Notes: generated by a model not told the origin, from the letters alone. Positions 1 to 8,045 are shown, counted from the stretch's first letter. The stretch is DNA of 10,445 bases from Rhodospirillaceae bacterium (GCA_002730675.1 PCAV01000129.1:1-10445), one strand, 5' to 3'. Numbers and translations are program-made.

Positions 1-1801
1 CTCTCTCATGCCATGGCCTATCCTTATTTTTAAGTTTACCACTTTCACGTTCATCCAGGGATATTCTCTTAACTTGCACAGAGCCGCTCTTACCACCAAA
101 CTGAAACTTCGTATCCTGATTAACAACTTTTCGCGCTGTTCCGTAGGGTCCATTTACTACCTTATCCATACCTTTTAGTATGGTTCGAAGATGTTGCGGA
201 TTTAATTGAAGGGATTTCGCTTTAAGGGTTTTTGCATTTTCATTTCGCAGCAATCTAGGCGAAACAGAGCGCCCTCCATTTACTAAGCGGCAAGTCATTA
301 CCGCCAACTGCAATGGTGTACAAAGAATAAAACCTTGCCCAATACTCGTAATCAGTGTTTCACCTGCATGCCAAGCCTGGCCGAATGTTTTCCTTTTCCA
401 AGCAGGCGTAGGTATAAGACCTCGATTTTCTCCAGGAAGACCAAAATTAAAAGTTTCTCCAAAGCCAAATCGCGCAGCCATCTCTCCTATCCGCTTAATA
501 CCAACACGTTTTGCTAATTCATAAAGGTAGACATCACAGCTTTGTTCGATAGCCTGTACCATATTTAACCAACCATGGCCATCCTTCTTCCAGCAATGAA
601 AACGACTATCACCAAACTCAATCATTCCCGAGCATTGTACTTTTGTCTCTCGATGTGCGATACCTGCTTCTAATGCTGCAAGACACACAATCATTTTAAA
701 AGTAGACCCAGGTGAATATTGCCCAGAAACTGCCTTATTTGTCATAGGTGACCGTGGATTAGAAAGTAGGTTTTCCCAGTCAGCCGCATTCAATCCGCTC
801 GAAAATGAGTTTGGGTCAAAACCAGGAGTGGATGCTAATGCCAACACATCTCCATTAAATGCGTCCATAACGACAGCAGCACCACTTTCTGGTGCCAACA
901 CATTACCTTTGTAATCGATGTTAACATAACCATTCACCGGATCGGTTCCTAGAGGTAAATTGCGTCCCTCGCTCAACGCTCGTTGAATTCTAGGATCATC
1001 CACAGGAATATAAACTGAATTACCTCGAGCCAACCTCTTCGTTGAAAAACTTTGCAGACTGACATCAATAGTCAGTTCTACGTCACGACCCATTTGGATC
1101 TCTTCACCAGGAAGCTTTCGTATTATCCTACCGAGCGCATTTACCTCAACTTGCCTTTGTGCAGCCCTTCCGCGCATTTTCGAGTCAAACGATTTCTCTA
1201 TACCACTCTTACCAATTTTGAAACCAGGTAATTCAAGCAATGGATCACCCGTTTTTTCCGACTGTGAAATAGTCGCAACATAACCAGTAAGGTGGACCGT
1301 CAAATCTCTAAAAGGATAATGACGCGTTTGGCCAATATCTATTTTTATACCCGGCAAATAGGGTGTTTGGATTGCTACCGCCGCTACCTCTTTACGTGAC
1401 AAATTTTCAGATACTAGCACTGGAACAAAGCTGCGTTTTTTCTTTGTTTCAGTTAATATCCTCTCGACGGTTTGTGGACTAATCTTGATAATCTCCTGCA
1501 GCATTCTAATAGTTTCAGCGACATCTTTTGTCTGCTCTGACACTATTTCAAGCCTAAAATTATCTTTATTAGTAGCAAGTGGGATACCATTGCGATCAAG
1601 AATTCGTCCTCTTACTGGAGGTAAAAGCTCAAAATTAAATTGGTTGTTTTCTGATAAGGTTCGATACTTATCTGCCTCTTCAATTTGAAGAAAATACAGC
1701 CGCCCCGCAAGCGCAGCAAAAAGGGAAAACTTTACACCTCCCAAAATAGCTGTTCTTCTACTTATTAGTTTTTGAAATTCCTGACGTTTTCGTTGCTTCA
1801 T
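1..1801 (-). CDS. mrdA: Penicillin-binding protein 2 (elongasome transpeptidase), 3' end cut by window edge
   Basis: This is the class B peptidoglycan D,D-transpeptidase of the cell-elongation machinery, anchored in the inner membrane with its catalytic domain in the periplasm. From the ATG at 1801 the minus strand stays open for 600 codons to the left edge, so the C-terminus is missing; E. coli PBP2 has 633 residues, which suggests only a few dozen are lost. Visible parts are a basic N-terminus, one membrane segment at about residues 17-40, and the dimerisation region with RGRILDRNG at about 64-72. The transpeptidase motifs follow: STFK (nucleophile Ser366, Lys369), SCD (421-423) and KSGS (571-574). 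KSGS replaces the more usual KSGT/KTGT, a conservative change. About 45 residues (roughly 260-304), including DDPRIQRAL and GTDPVNGYV, appear to be inserted before the ESGAAVVMD strand compared with E. coli. It is last in the visible mreBCD-mrdA operon, 14 bases after mreD. The family is certain; the insertion is judged from memory of the E. coli protein. Confidence 0.95.
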   Translation of the reverse strand, partial: MKQRKRQEFQKLISRRTAILGGVKFSLFAALAGRLYFLQIEEADKYRTLSENNQFNFELLPPVRGRILDRNGIPLATNKDNFRLEIVSEQTKDVAETIRMLQEIIKISPQTVERILTETKKKRSFVPVLVSENLSRKEVAAVAIQTPYLPGIKIDIGQTRHYPFRDLTVHLTGYVATISQSEKTGDPLLELPGFKIGKSGIEKSFDSKMRGRAAQRQVEVNALGRIIRKLPGEEIQMGRDVELTIDVSLQSFSTKRLARGNSVYIPVDDPRIQRALSEGRNLPLGTDPVNGYVNIDYKGNVLAPESGAAVVMDAFNGDVLALASTPGFDPNSFSSGLNAADWENLLSNPRSPMTNKAVSGQYSPGSTFKMIVCLAALEAGIAHRETKVQCSGMIEFGDSRFHCWKKDGHGWLNMVQAIEQSCDVYLYELAKRVGIKRIGEMAARFGFGETFNFGLPGENRGLIPTPAWKRKTFGQAWHAGETLITSIGQGFILCTPLQLAVMTCRLVNGGRSVSPRLLRNENAKTLKAKSLQLNPQHLRTILKGMDKVVNGPYGTARKVVNQDTKFQFGGKSGSVQVKRISLDERESGKLKNKDRPWHER

Positions 1802-1815
1802 TTTGGATGCCTGGT

Positions 1816-2325
1816 TTACACTGCTGCTGTTCTTTGGATATGAGATAGCAACCAATCCAATATAGGAAAGCTTATTACTGTCATAATATACTGTATGGCA
1901 AACGGTCCTGAGCCTGCATATTGCAAAGAAACAAAAGAGGTTATTGCCCAAGCAACTAAAAACGTGAGTCCAGAAACTAAACTAAAGATCCCCCAAATTA
2001 GATGAAAAGGTTTCAATAAAACGTTTTTTTTCTGCCAAGATGAAATAGCAAAAACTATAAGAAATAAAATTGGAGTAAACCCTAAACTTGCGCCAATAAG
2101 TATGTCAGAAATGACGCCTAAAATAATCAGTGTTACAACATAGAAACGACCTTGACGATGCAACGACCAATAGAAAACAGCTGATAAACAAAGAAATGGT
2201 GAAATTACAGAATTTCCAAAAATATTTTGAGGTTGTACGCTTAAAATTACTAGAAACAAGATCGAAAGCTCAGGAATAATCTTTTTAAAACTCTCAAAAA
2301 GCCTTTGGGAAACGACCACACGCAT
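1816..2325 (-). CDS. mreD: Rod shape-determining protein MreD
   Basis: A small polytopic inner-membrane protein of 169 residues, close to the E. coli MreD length of about 162. It has hydrophobic segments at roughly 16-33, 39-55, 61-78, 83-97, 106-135 (perhaps two merged) and 142-160, with few charges between them. The motif DILIGASLGFTP (74-85) resembles the conserved SDxLxGxxLG stretch of MreD. In the family MreD works with MreC to link cytoplasmic MreB filaments to the periplasmic wall-synthesis enzymes. It lies between mreC (4-base gap upstream) and mrdA (14-base gap downstream), so translation is probably coupled. MreD sequences diverge strongly, and the call rests on topology, size, this motif and operon position together. 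Confidence 0.93.
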   Translation of the reverse strand: MRVVVSQRLFESFKKIIPELSILFLVILSVQPQNIFGNSVISPFLCLSAVFYWSLHRQGRFYVVTLIILGVISDILIGASLGFTPILFLIVFAISSWQKKNVLLKPFHLIWGIFSLVSGLTFLVAWAITSFVSLQYAGSGPFAIQYIMTVISFPILDWLLSHIQRTAAV

Positions 2326-2329
2326 TGAG

Positions 2330-3199
2330 TTAGTCTGATTGATTGTTTAAGTACTGAGATAGGTCATCCGCAAAACGATAATCCAATACTCTAATATAAT
2401 CGAGTCTGCTCCAATCCACTAACGAGCTAACTATCACCCTTGGACCATCTATTTCTTCTATATAGCCTATCGGGATATCTGGTGGCAGAAGCCCACCATG
2501 CCCGGATGTTACTATCCTGTCCCCAACCGCTACAAGGGAGTCACTCGGCATAAATTTAAGTTTAAGAAGACTGGTATTATCACCCGCCATGATGGCTGGA
2601 TCACGCGTATTCTCAGTTACAACTGGTATTTGAGAATTAATATCCGTAATCTGGAGCACGCGTGAGAAGCTGCCTGCCACCTCAACAATGATACCTACCA
2701 GCCCAAATTCGGACATAACTGCCTGCCCTAAACGGGCACCGTTATCTTGGCCAACATTAATCAGCATACTTTTTACAAAGGGCCCTCCCGAATGCGTAAC
2801 CACACGCCCAGTAATAATTTTTGTATCAGGAAAATTCACAAAATTCGTTTGCTCTCTCAACCTTTTGTTTTGGGCTAAGAGACCTTGGGTCATGATAAGT
2901 TCTGCTTGCAAGTCCCTCACCTTAATCTCTAGAGCCCTCGCCGCTTCATGAGCTTGGCTCAACTTTGTGAAGTCATCGACGAAATTAGAGATTGATTTAA
3001 TTGGATGAAAGATAGTTTGAGTTATTGGCAGAACAGCATCTGTTAAGCCTAGTCGAATTTCCTTGACGTACCCTACTCCTCCACGATCCAGCATTATAAA
3101 GAGGATGCAGGCTACAATACCTACAGATAAGAAAAATTTTTGCCACCAGGCTTTTAGTGGCTTGACAATGCTTGAAAATAAGACTGGTTTCCTAGCCAT
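2330..3199 (-). CDS. mreC: Rod shape-determining protein MreC
   Basis: A bitopic inner-membrane scaffold of the elongasome that positions PBP2 and contacts MreB and MreD. Counting from the ATG at 3199 gives 289 residues. There is a basic N-terminus, one membrane segment at about 22-38, a periplasmic coiled coil at about 75-118 rich in Ala, Leu, Glu, Lys and Gln, then the MreC beta-barrel domain from about 127 to 276. That domain carries INVGQDNG (147-154) and SGHGGLLPPDIPIGYI (232-247), typical of the family. The frame also offers a GTG at 3220, which would add seven residues. I prefer the ATG because AAAGG lies seven bases before it, whereas the GTG has no good binding site and sits in a small inverted repeat. 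It follows mreB by 34 bases and precedes mreD by 4. Confidence 0.95.
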   Translation of the reverse strand: MARKPVLFSSIVKPLKAWWQKFFLSVGIVACILFIMLDRGGVGYVKEIRLGLTDAVLPITQTIFHPIKSISNFVDDFTKLSQAHEAARALEIKVRDLQAELIMTQGLLAQNKRLREQTNFVNFPDTKIITGRVVTHSGGPFVKSMLINVGQDNGARLGQAVMSEFGLVGIIVEVAGSFSRVLQITDINSQIPVVTENTRDPAIMAGDNTSLLKLKFMPSDSLVAVGDRIVTSGHGGLLPPDIPIGYIEEIDGPRVIVSSLVDWSRLDYIRVLDYRFADDLSQYLNNQSD

Positions 3200-3206
3200 T
3201 GAATAA

Positions 3207-3211
3207 CCTTT
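3207..3211 (-). promoter_or_regulatory. Ribosome binding site deciding the mreC start
   Basis: AAAGG on the minus strand lies seven bases before the ATG at 3199. It supports that ATG over the in-frame GTG at 3220, before which no purine-rich site with suitable spacing is seen. Confidence 0.5.
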
Positions 3212-3214
3212 ACT

Positions 3215-3229
3215 ACCCACCTAGTGGGT
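3215..3229. repeat. Short perfect inverted repeat in the mreB-mreC gap
   Basis: ACCCAC-CTA-GTGGGT is a 6-base stem with a 3-base loop, just after the mreB stop and overlapping the alternative mreC GTG codon. No run of T follows on either strand, so it does not look like an intrinsic terminator. It may form a small RNA hairpin between mreB and mreC that limits 3'-end decay or tunes the relative expression of the two genes; this is inference, and a repeat this short can arise by chance. Confidence 0.35.
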
Positions 3230-3233
3230 TCGT

Positions 3234-4274
<1,041 letters not shown>

Positions 4275-4308
4275 TTAACTCAGTCCATTGATGAAATATT
4301 CCAACTAG

Positions 4309-4325
4309 GTCTCAAACGTTTAGAC
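4309..4325. repeat. Imperfect dyad in the mreB 5' region
   Basis: GTCT-C-AAACGTTT-AGAC contains a perfect 8-base palindrome AAACGTTT (4314-4321) flanked by GTCT and AGAC arms, with one extra base on the left. It lies about 35-50 bases before the mreB start. It could be a regulator site or nothing; no known operator is recognised. Confidence 0.2.
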
Positions 4326-4366
4326 GCATTTAAAACCAAAGGGATAGTTTTACATCTCAGCCTAGT

Positions 4367-4394
4367 ATGTTATCACGAAACGGTAATAAACCAA
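4367..4394 (-). promoter_or_regulatory. Weak candidate promoter for mreBCD-mrdA
   Basis: On the minus strand TTGGTT (4389-4394) and TAACAT (4367-4372) are spaced by 16 bases. They match the sigma-70 consensus boxes at 3 of 6 and 4 of 6 positions. The placement in the ilvH-mreB gap, about 90 bases before mreB, is sensible, but the match is poor and the region is AT-rich. The rest of the 170-base gap shows no clear terminator after ilvH. Confidence 0.2.
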
Positions 4395-4444
4395 AATCGA
4401 AAGTGCCTAAAATAAGCTCACAAAAAACAAAACGCCACTGCTAT

Positions 4445-4981
4445 TTAAGTTTTATTATTCTGTAAACCAATCCCACTCCCGCGCGCTATTGCGACTACAC
4501 CTCCGCGAGTGATTTCCGTTTTTCCTAATCCGGACATTAACTCTATGAAAGCGTTTAATTTCTTCGGGCTTCCCGTAAGTTCAAACACAAAGCTATTTAA
4601 TGTACTGTCGATAGCACGCGCCCGAAACATGTCGGCAATACGAAGCGCTTCAATACGACTTTCCCCGGCGTTTACAACTTTAACAAGAGCCAACTCCCGC
4701 TCCAGACAAGGGCCTTGAACCGTAAGGTCTTCAACCATGTGCACCGGAACTAAACGATCCAAAAGAGCTTTAATCTGTTCGATAACCATATCGGTACCGG
4801 AAGTAACGATCGTAATACGAGAGTACCTTTTAACAGAGTCTATTTCAGACACAGTTAAGCTTTCAATGTTGTACCCCCTACCCGCAAAAAGGCCTATGAC
4901 TCTTGCTAGCACACCAGGCTCGTTGTCGACTAAAACTGCGATCGTATGCCTTCTGTCTGAGTTGGGCTTTTGTGAACTCAA
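4445..4981 (-). CDS. ilvH: Acetohydroxyacid synthase small (regulatory) subunit
   Basis: The regulatory subunit that activates the large subunit IlvB and confers valine feedback inhibition in branched-chain amino acid synthesis, in the cytoplasm. It has 178 residues, somewhat longer than the roughly 163 of E. coli IlvH because of short extensions at both ends. The N-terminal ACT domain (about 12-85) carries DNEPGVLARV and RGYNIESL; Asn20, Gly23 and Asn38 line up with E. coli IlvH Asn11, Gly14 and Asn29 at the valine site, so valine sensitivity is expected. The C-terminal ALS small-subunit domain follows, with QGPCLERELALVKV (88-101). The start is TTG at 4981: it has a near-perfect ribosome binding site, and no in-frame ATG occurs before residue 65, which lies inside the ACT domain. 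It lies 64 bases after ilvB and is probably cotranscribed with it. Confidence 0.96.
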   Translation of the reverse strand: MSSQKPNSDRRHTIAVLVDNEPGVLARVIGLFAGRGYNIESLTVSEIDSVKRYSRITIVTSGTDMVIEQIKALLDRLVPVHMVEDLTVQGPCLERELALVKVVNAGESRIEALRIADMFRARAIDSTLNSFVFELTGSPKKLNAFIELMSGLGKTEITRGGVVAIARGSGIGLQNNKT

Positions 4982-4987
4982 CAGTCT

Positions 4988-4994
4988 CCTCCTT
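4988..4994 (-). promoter_or_regulatory. Strong ribosome binding site before the TTG start of ilvH
   Basis: AAGGAGG on the minus strand sits six bases before the TTG codon at 4981. This near-perfect match to the 16S rRNA 3' end fixes the unusual start of ilvH and may compensate for the weak start codon. Confidence 0.8.
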
Positions 4995-5045
4995 TTAACC
5001 GATTAGGAAGTTTAACCCTATGTTCTAACTACTAGTTATTAATGA

Positions 5046-6833
5046 TCAAACTAATGCCATTCCTTCAGCAGACGTTTTAGAGTTTTCCGTATCTTTAGCA
5101 CTCAGGATCATCTCATTATGTGCGGCACCAGACGGTATCATCGGGAAGCAACTTTCTTCTTTTTGAACGCGGATATCGGCAATAAAAAATGTCTCTGAAC
5201 TAATCATTCGGTCAATTACCTCATCTAAATCATCGACCGTCTCCGCAACCATACCAGTTCCCCCAAAAGACTGCGCTAATTGGATAAAATCGGGCAGTGA
5301 CTCAGTATAGCTTTGGGAGTACCTGCTACCGTGATTTAATTCCTGCCACTGCCTTACCATACCCATCCATTGATTGTTAATAATGAAAACTTTTACTGGC
5401 AATCGATATTGAATAATCGTGGAAAACTCCTGCATATTCATTAATATCGATGCATCTCCGGCTATATCTATTACAAGCGCATCAGGATGAGCGACCTGAG
5501 TTCCCATAGCCGCCGGCAGGCCATAGCCCATTGTTCCTAGTCCTCCAGACGTCATCCATCTATTTGGTTTATCAAAGCCAAAATATTGGGCAGCCCACAT
5601 TTGGTGCTGGCCAACCTCAGTACTAATAAACACGTCTCTATTTTGCGTCTTTTCAAAAAGCCTTTTTATAGCAAACTGAGGTTTTATAATTTTCCCATCT
5701 TGTTCAAATTTTAAGCATTCCTTAACTCTCCAAGAGTTGATTTCACTCCACCACAATTTAAGACTATCTGCTCTCGGAGATAATTTTTTCTTTTTCCAAT
5801 AATCAATCATTATTGCTAAAACACGCCCGGCGTCACCAAGAATAGGTATATCTGCCAAGACATTTTTGTTAATTGACGATTTGTCTATATCTATGTGTAT
5901 TTTTGTTGCGTGCGGAGAAAATGCATCGATCCTTCCGGTTACTCGGTCATCAAATCGAGCACCGATATTTAACATTACATCGCAATTATGCATTGCTAAA
6001 TTTGCTTCGTATGTACCGTGCATCCCCAGCATTCCAAGAAAATTTGGATTGGACGCAGGGAAAGCTCCCAAACCCATTAGTGTTAAAGTGACGGGAAACC
6101 CAGTTATTTCTGCAAATTCTTGAAGAAGCTTACAGGCTTCTGGTCCTGAGTTTATCAGGCCACCGCCCCCGTAGATAATTGGGCGTTGGGCTTTAGCAAG
6201 CAGTTCTGCAGCTTGTTCAATTTTCGTTGTATCACCATCCTTTTTAGGCTGATATGCACATGGTCTAACATCTTTTGGAGCAAAGTACGGAGCGTCGGCA
6301 AATAATATATCTTTCGGCAAATCCACTACCACTGGTCCTGGCCGACCGTTGGCAGCCACATAAAATGCTTCGTGCATAACGTCCGATAATTCATCAGATT
6401 GTTTTACCAGATAATTGTGCTTTGTACATGCTCTAGTAATTCCTGTCGTATCGGCCTCTTGGAAAGCATCTGTTCCAATTAAGTGCGTTGGAACCTGGCC
6501 TGTTAAGCAGACTATAGGGATGCTATCCATGAGAGCATCCGTCAATCCTGTTACAGCATTGGTAGCGCCGGGGCCAGATGTTACGAGCACTACACCTATT
6601 TTTCCAGTTGATCGCGCGTATCCTTCTGCAGCGTGCACCGCCGCTTGCTCGTGGCGAACTAAAATATGTCGGAGGTTATTAGTTTTAAAAAGTTCATCAT
6701 AGAGGGGAAGTACAGCACCTCCAGGATAACCAAAAATTACTTCAACTCCTTGATCCTGCAGAGCTTTAACAATTACCCCAGCACCCGAGAGATGTTCTGA
6801 TGGTTTTCTAACAATATTTGATTCGCCTGTCAT
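5046..6833 (-). CDS. ilvB: Acetohydroxyacid synthase large (catalytic) subunit
   Basis: A thiamine-diphosphate and FAD enzyme that condenses two pyruvates to acetolactate (valine, leucine) or pyruvate with 2-oxobutyrate to acetohydroxybutyrate (isoleucine). It has 595 residues, the normal family length. The N-terminal pyrimidine-binding domain has GYPGGAVLPLYD (35-46), the catalytic glutamate Glu62 in RHEQ, and TSGPGATN (85-92). The TGQVPTHLIGTDAFQE stretch (111-126) follows. The central FAD-binding domain shows GARFDDRVTGR (291-301). The C-terminal domain carries the thiamine-diphosphate/Mg motif from GDAS (459-462) to NNQW (486-489), then GMVRQWQE (491-498). The C-terminus IPSGAAHNEMI is also typical. 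It is followed by ilvH, its regulatory partner. The 228-base upstream region has a promoter candidate and an inverted repeat. The ribosome binding site at the ATG is weak, but the start agrees with family alignment from memory. Confidence 0.98.
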   Translation of the reverse strand: MTGESNIVRKPSEHLSGAGVIVKALQDQGVEVIFGYPGGAVLPLYDELFKTNNLRHILVRHEQAAVHAAEGYARSTGKIGVVLVTSGPGATNAVTGLTDALMDSIPIVCLTGQVPTHLIGTDAFQEADTTGITRACTKHNYLVKQSDELSDVMHEAFYVAANGRPGPVVVDLPKDILFADAPYFAPKDVRPCAYQPKKDGDTTKIEQAAELLAKAQRPIIYGGGGLINSGPEACKLLQEFAEITGFPVTLTLMGLGAFPASNPNFLGMLGMHGTYEANLAMHNCDVMLNIGARFDDRVTGRIDAFSPHATKIHIDIDKSSINKNVLADIPILGDAGRVLAIMIDYWKKKKLSPRADSLKLWWSEINSWRVKECLKFEQDGKIIKPQFAIKRLFEKTQNRDVFISTEVGQHQMWAAQYFGFDKPNRWMTSGGLGTMGYGLPAAMGTQVAHPDALVIDIAGDASILMNMQEFSTIIQYRLPVKVFIINNQWMGMVRQWQELNHGSRYSQSYTESLPDFIQLAQSFGGTGMVAETVDDLDEVIDRMISSETFFIADIRVQKEESCFPMIPSGAAHNEMILSAKDTENSKTSAEGMALV

Positions 6834-6877
6834 TTACCGTTTTTTCTTTAAGGGTTTCGCATTAGGTATTTATTGCC

Positions 6878-6897
6878 CGAATCATCCGAACGATTCG
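6878..6897. repeat. Inverted repeat in the ilvB leader
   Basis: CGAATC (6878-6883) and GATTCG (6892-6897) are perfect 6-base arms around an 8-base spacer. The element lies 45-65 bases before the ilvB start and just downstream of the candidate promoter. No T run follows it on the minus strand, so it is not a standard terminator or attenuator; an operator or a leader hairpin is possible. A short open frame (6862-6885, minus; MIRAINT) starts within it and contains two Ile codons, but has no ribosome binding site. Confidence 0.35.
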
Positions 6898-6906
6898 TGG
6901 CCAAAA

Positions 6907-6935
6907 GCATTACCTTAATCCAGTAATAGCGTCAA
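6907..6935 (-). promoter_or_regulatory. Candidate promoter of ilvBH
   Basis: On the minus strand TTGACG (6930-6935) matches the sigma-70 -35 consensus at 5 of 6 positions. With 17-base spacing it is followed by TAATGC (6907-6912), a poor -10 box. The position, about 75-100 bases before ilvB, fits. Alphaproteobacterial promoters often keep the TTGAC part best, which favours this site, but the -10 is weak. Confidence 0.35.
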
Positions 6936-7036
6936 TGAAATATCGAGTTTCACAGAGGTTTTTAATGGTCAATCTTTCCAATTATTGCGCAGATAGCCTC
7001 TAAAAGAATTTTGCAGGAAAGATTTAGCTGGAAAAT

Positions 7037-7061
7037 TATCTATATCTTTCGCAAATAGATA
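7037..7061 (-). terminator. Weak hairpin terminator candidate after miaA
   Basis: Directly after the miaA stop codon TATCTAT and ATAGATA form a perfect 7-base stem around an 11-base loop, followed on the minus strand by ATTTTC. The stem is AT-rich and the T run has only four bases, so it would be a weak intrinsic terminator at best. It would separate miaA transcription from the ilvB promoter region. Confidence 0.3.
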
Positions 7062-7985
7062 TTACCCAAGAAAATTGACTATTTTTTCAAAACAATCCGA
7101 CACTGTTTTTCTACAGCACAGATCTTGAATTAAAAAATCTTCGTCGAATTGATGACGAAACCAAGTTAACTGCCTTTTTGCATACCGACGAGTTGTCCGC
7201 TGGGCTTGCTCTATAGCCTCACTGAGTTTGAGTTCGCCCTTGGTATATTTAATTAACTCAAGTAAGCCAAGTGTTTTCGATGCGGGTAGCTCAGGGCTAG
7301 CAGTTATAAAGTTAAGTGCTTCTGCTTCTTCTATAGCCCCCAGTTCAACAAAGTCCAGAAACCTTTTATCGCATTTGGAATATAGGACCTCTCTTTTTGG
7401 CATCAAGCAAACTTTGAAAAACTTATCCTTAGATCCCGTCTCCCTCGACTGTTCATGCCAATAGGAAAGGGGTTTAGTTGTTGCTGTAAATACTTCCCAT
7501 GCTCTTAACAAGCGATTTGTATCACCTAATTTAATCCGACAAGCGGAAACAGGATCATTTTTTAACAGTAACTCTCTAAAATTTTCGTTCCCCAGTTCCT
7601 CTAATTTTTCTCTTGCCTCTAATTTTATAGAAGGGGGTATATCTGGAATAGGCGATAATTCATTTAGCAAAAACTTTATGTAAAGCCCTGTTCCGCCACA
7701 TATGATAGGAAGATGCCCGGAGAGATCGCATTCCTTAATCGTTTCGAGTGCCATTTTCCTCCAAATACCAAGGGTACAAGGCTTAAAAATCGACATCACC
7801 CCATATAGGCGATGCGGAGCCTGTCGATAATCATCTGACGTTGGTCTACCCGACAAAACCTTTATCTCGCGGTATATTTGAACCGAGTCAGCATTGATAA
7901 TCACACCTTTAAATTTTTCAGCCAAATTCAACGCGAGGCTCGACTTTCCAGAACCGGTCGGGCCGCAAATTATTACTGCTTTCAT
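7062..7985 (-). CDS. miaA: tRNA dimethylallyltransferase MiaA
   Basis: Transfers the dimethylallyl group from dimethylallyl diphosphate to N6 of adenosine 37 in tRNAs that read codons beginning with U; a cytoplasmic translation-fidelity enzyme. It has 307 residues, normal for the family. Motifs are the P-loop GPTGSGKSS (8-16), NADSVQIY (31-38) with Asp33 and Ser34 matching the conserved DS pair, SGRPT (45-49), CGGTGLYI (96-103), GDTNRLLRAWEV (154-165) and the C-terminal RRYAKRQLTWFRHQ (266-279). All core motifs are intact. The ATG at 7985 begins one residue before the first beta-strand, so the start is convincing although no strong ribosome binding site is seen. It diverges from serB over a 60-base gap and points toward ilvB, 228 bases downstream; this neighbourhood is common in alphaproteobacteria. 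Confidence 0.97.
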   Translation of the reverse strand: MKAVIICGPTGSGKSSLALNLAEKFKGVIINADSVQIYREIKVLSGRPTSDDYRQAPHRLYGVMSIFKPCTLGIWRKMALETIKECDLSGHLPIICGGTGLYIKFLLNELSPIPDIPPSIKLEAREKLEELGNENFRELLLKNDPVSACRIKLGDTNRLLRAWEVFTATTKPLSYWHEQSRETGSKDKFFKVCLMPKREVLYSKCDKRFLDFVELGAIEEAEALNFITASPELPASKTLGLLELIKYTKGELKLSEAIEQAQRTTRRYAKRQLTWFRHQFDEDFLIQDLCCRKTVSDCFEKIVNFLG

Positions 7986-8045
7986 GTATTAGTTACCCGT
8001 CAAGAAATATAGACATTTATTATCACATTGAGGCATAAATGAACT
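7986..8045. promoter_or_regulatory. Divergent miaA/serB intergenic region
   Basis: These 60 bases must hold, or overlap, the promoters and translation signals of both genes. For serB, TATTAT at 8018-8023 is a good -10 box but no convincing -35 is seen at normal spacing. GAGG at 8030-8033 is the best ribosome binding site, 12 bases before the serB ATG, which is longer than usual. For miaA no clear box pair was found. Confidence 0.3.

Noticed and set aside
335..517. 60-codon plus-strand open frame
   Set aside because: It is antisense to the PBP2 coding region, including the stretch with the SCD motif; low-complexity Ser/Lys content suggests a shadow.
5026..5038. TAACTACTAGTTA palindrome in the ilvB-ilvH gap
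   Set aside because: A 13-base AT-rich symmetry with only a 5-base stem and no T run; too short to call a terminator or an operator.
5866..6123. Two overlapping plus-strand frames of 85 and 72 codons
   Set aside because: Antisense to the ilvB central domain, which carries the GARFDDRVTGR motif here.
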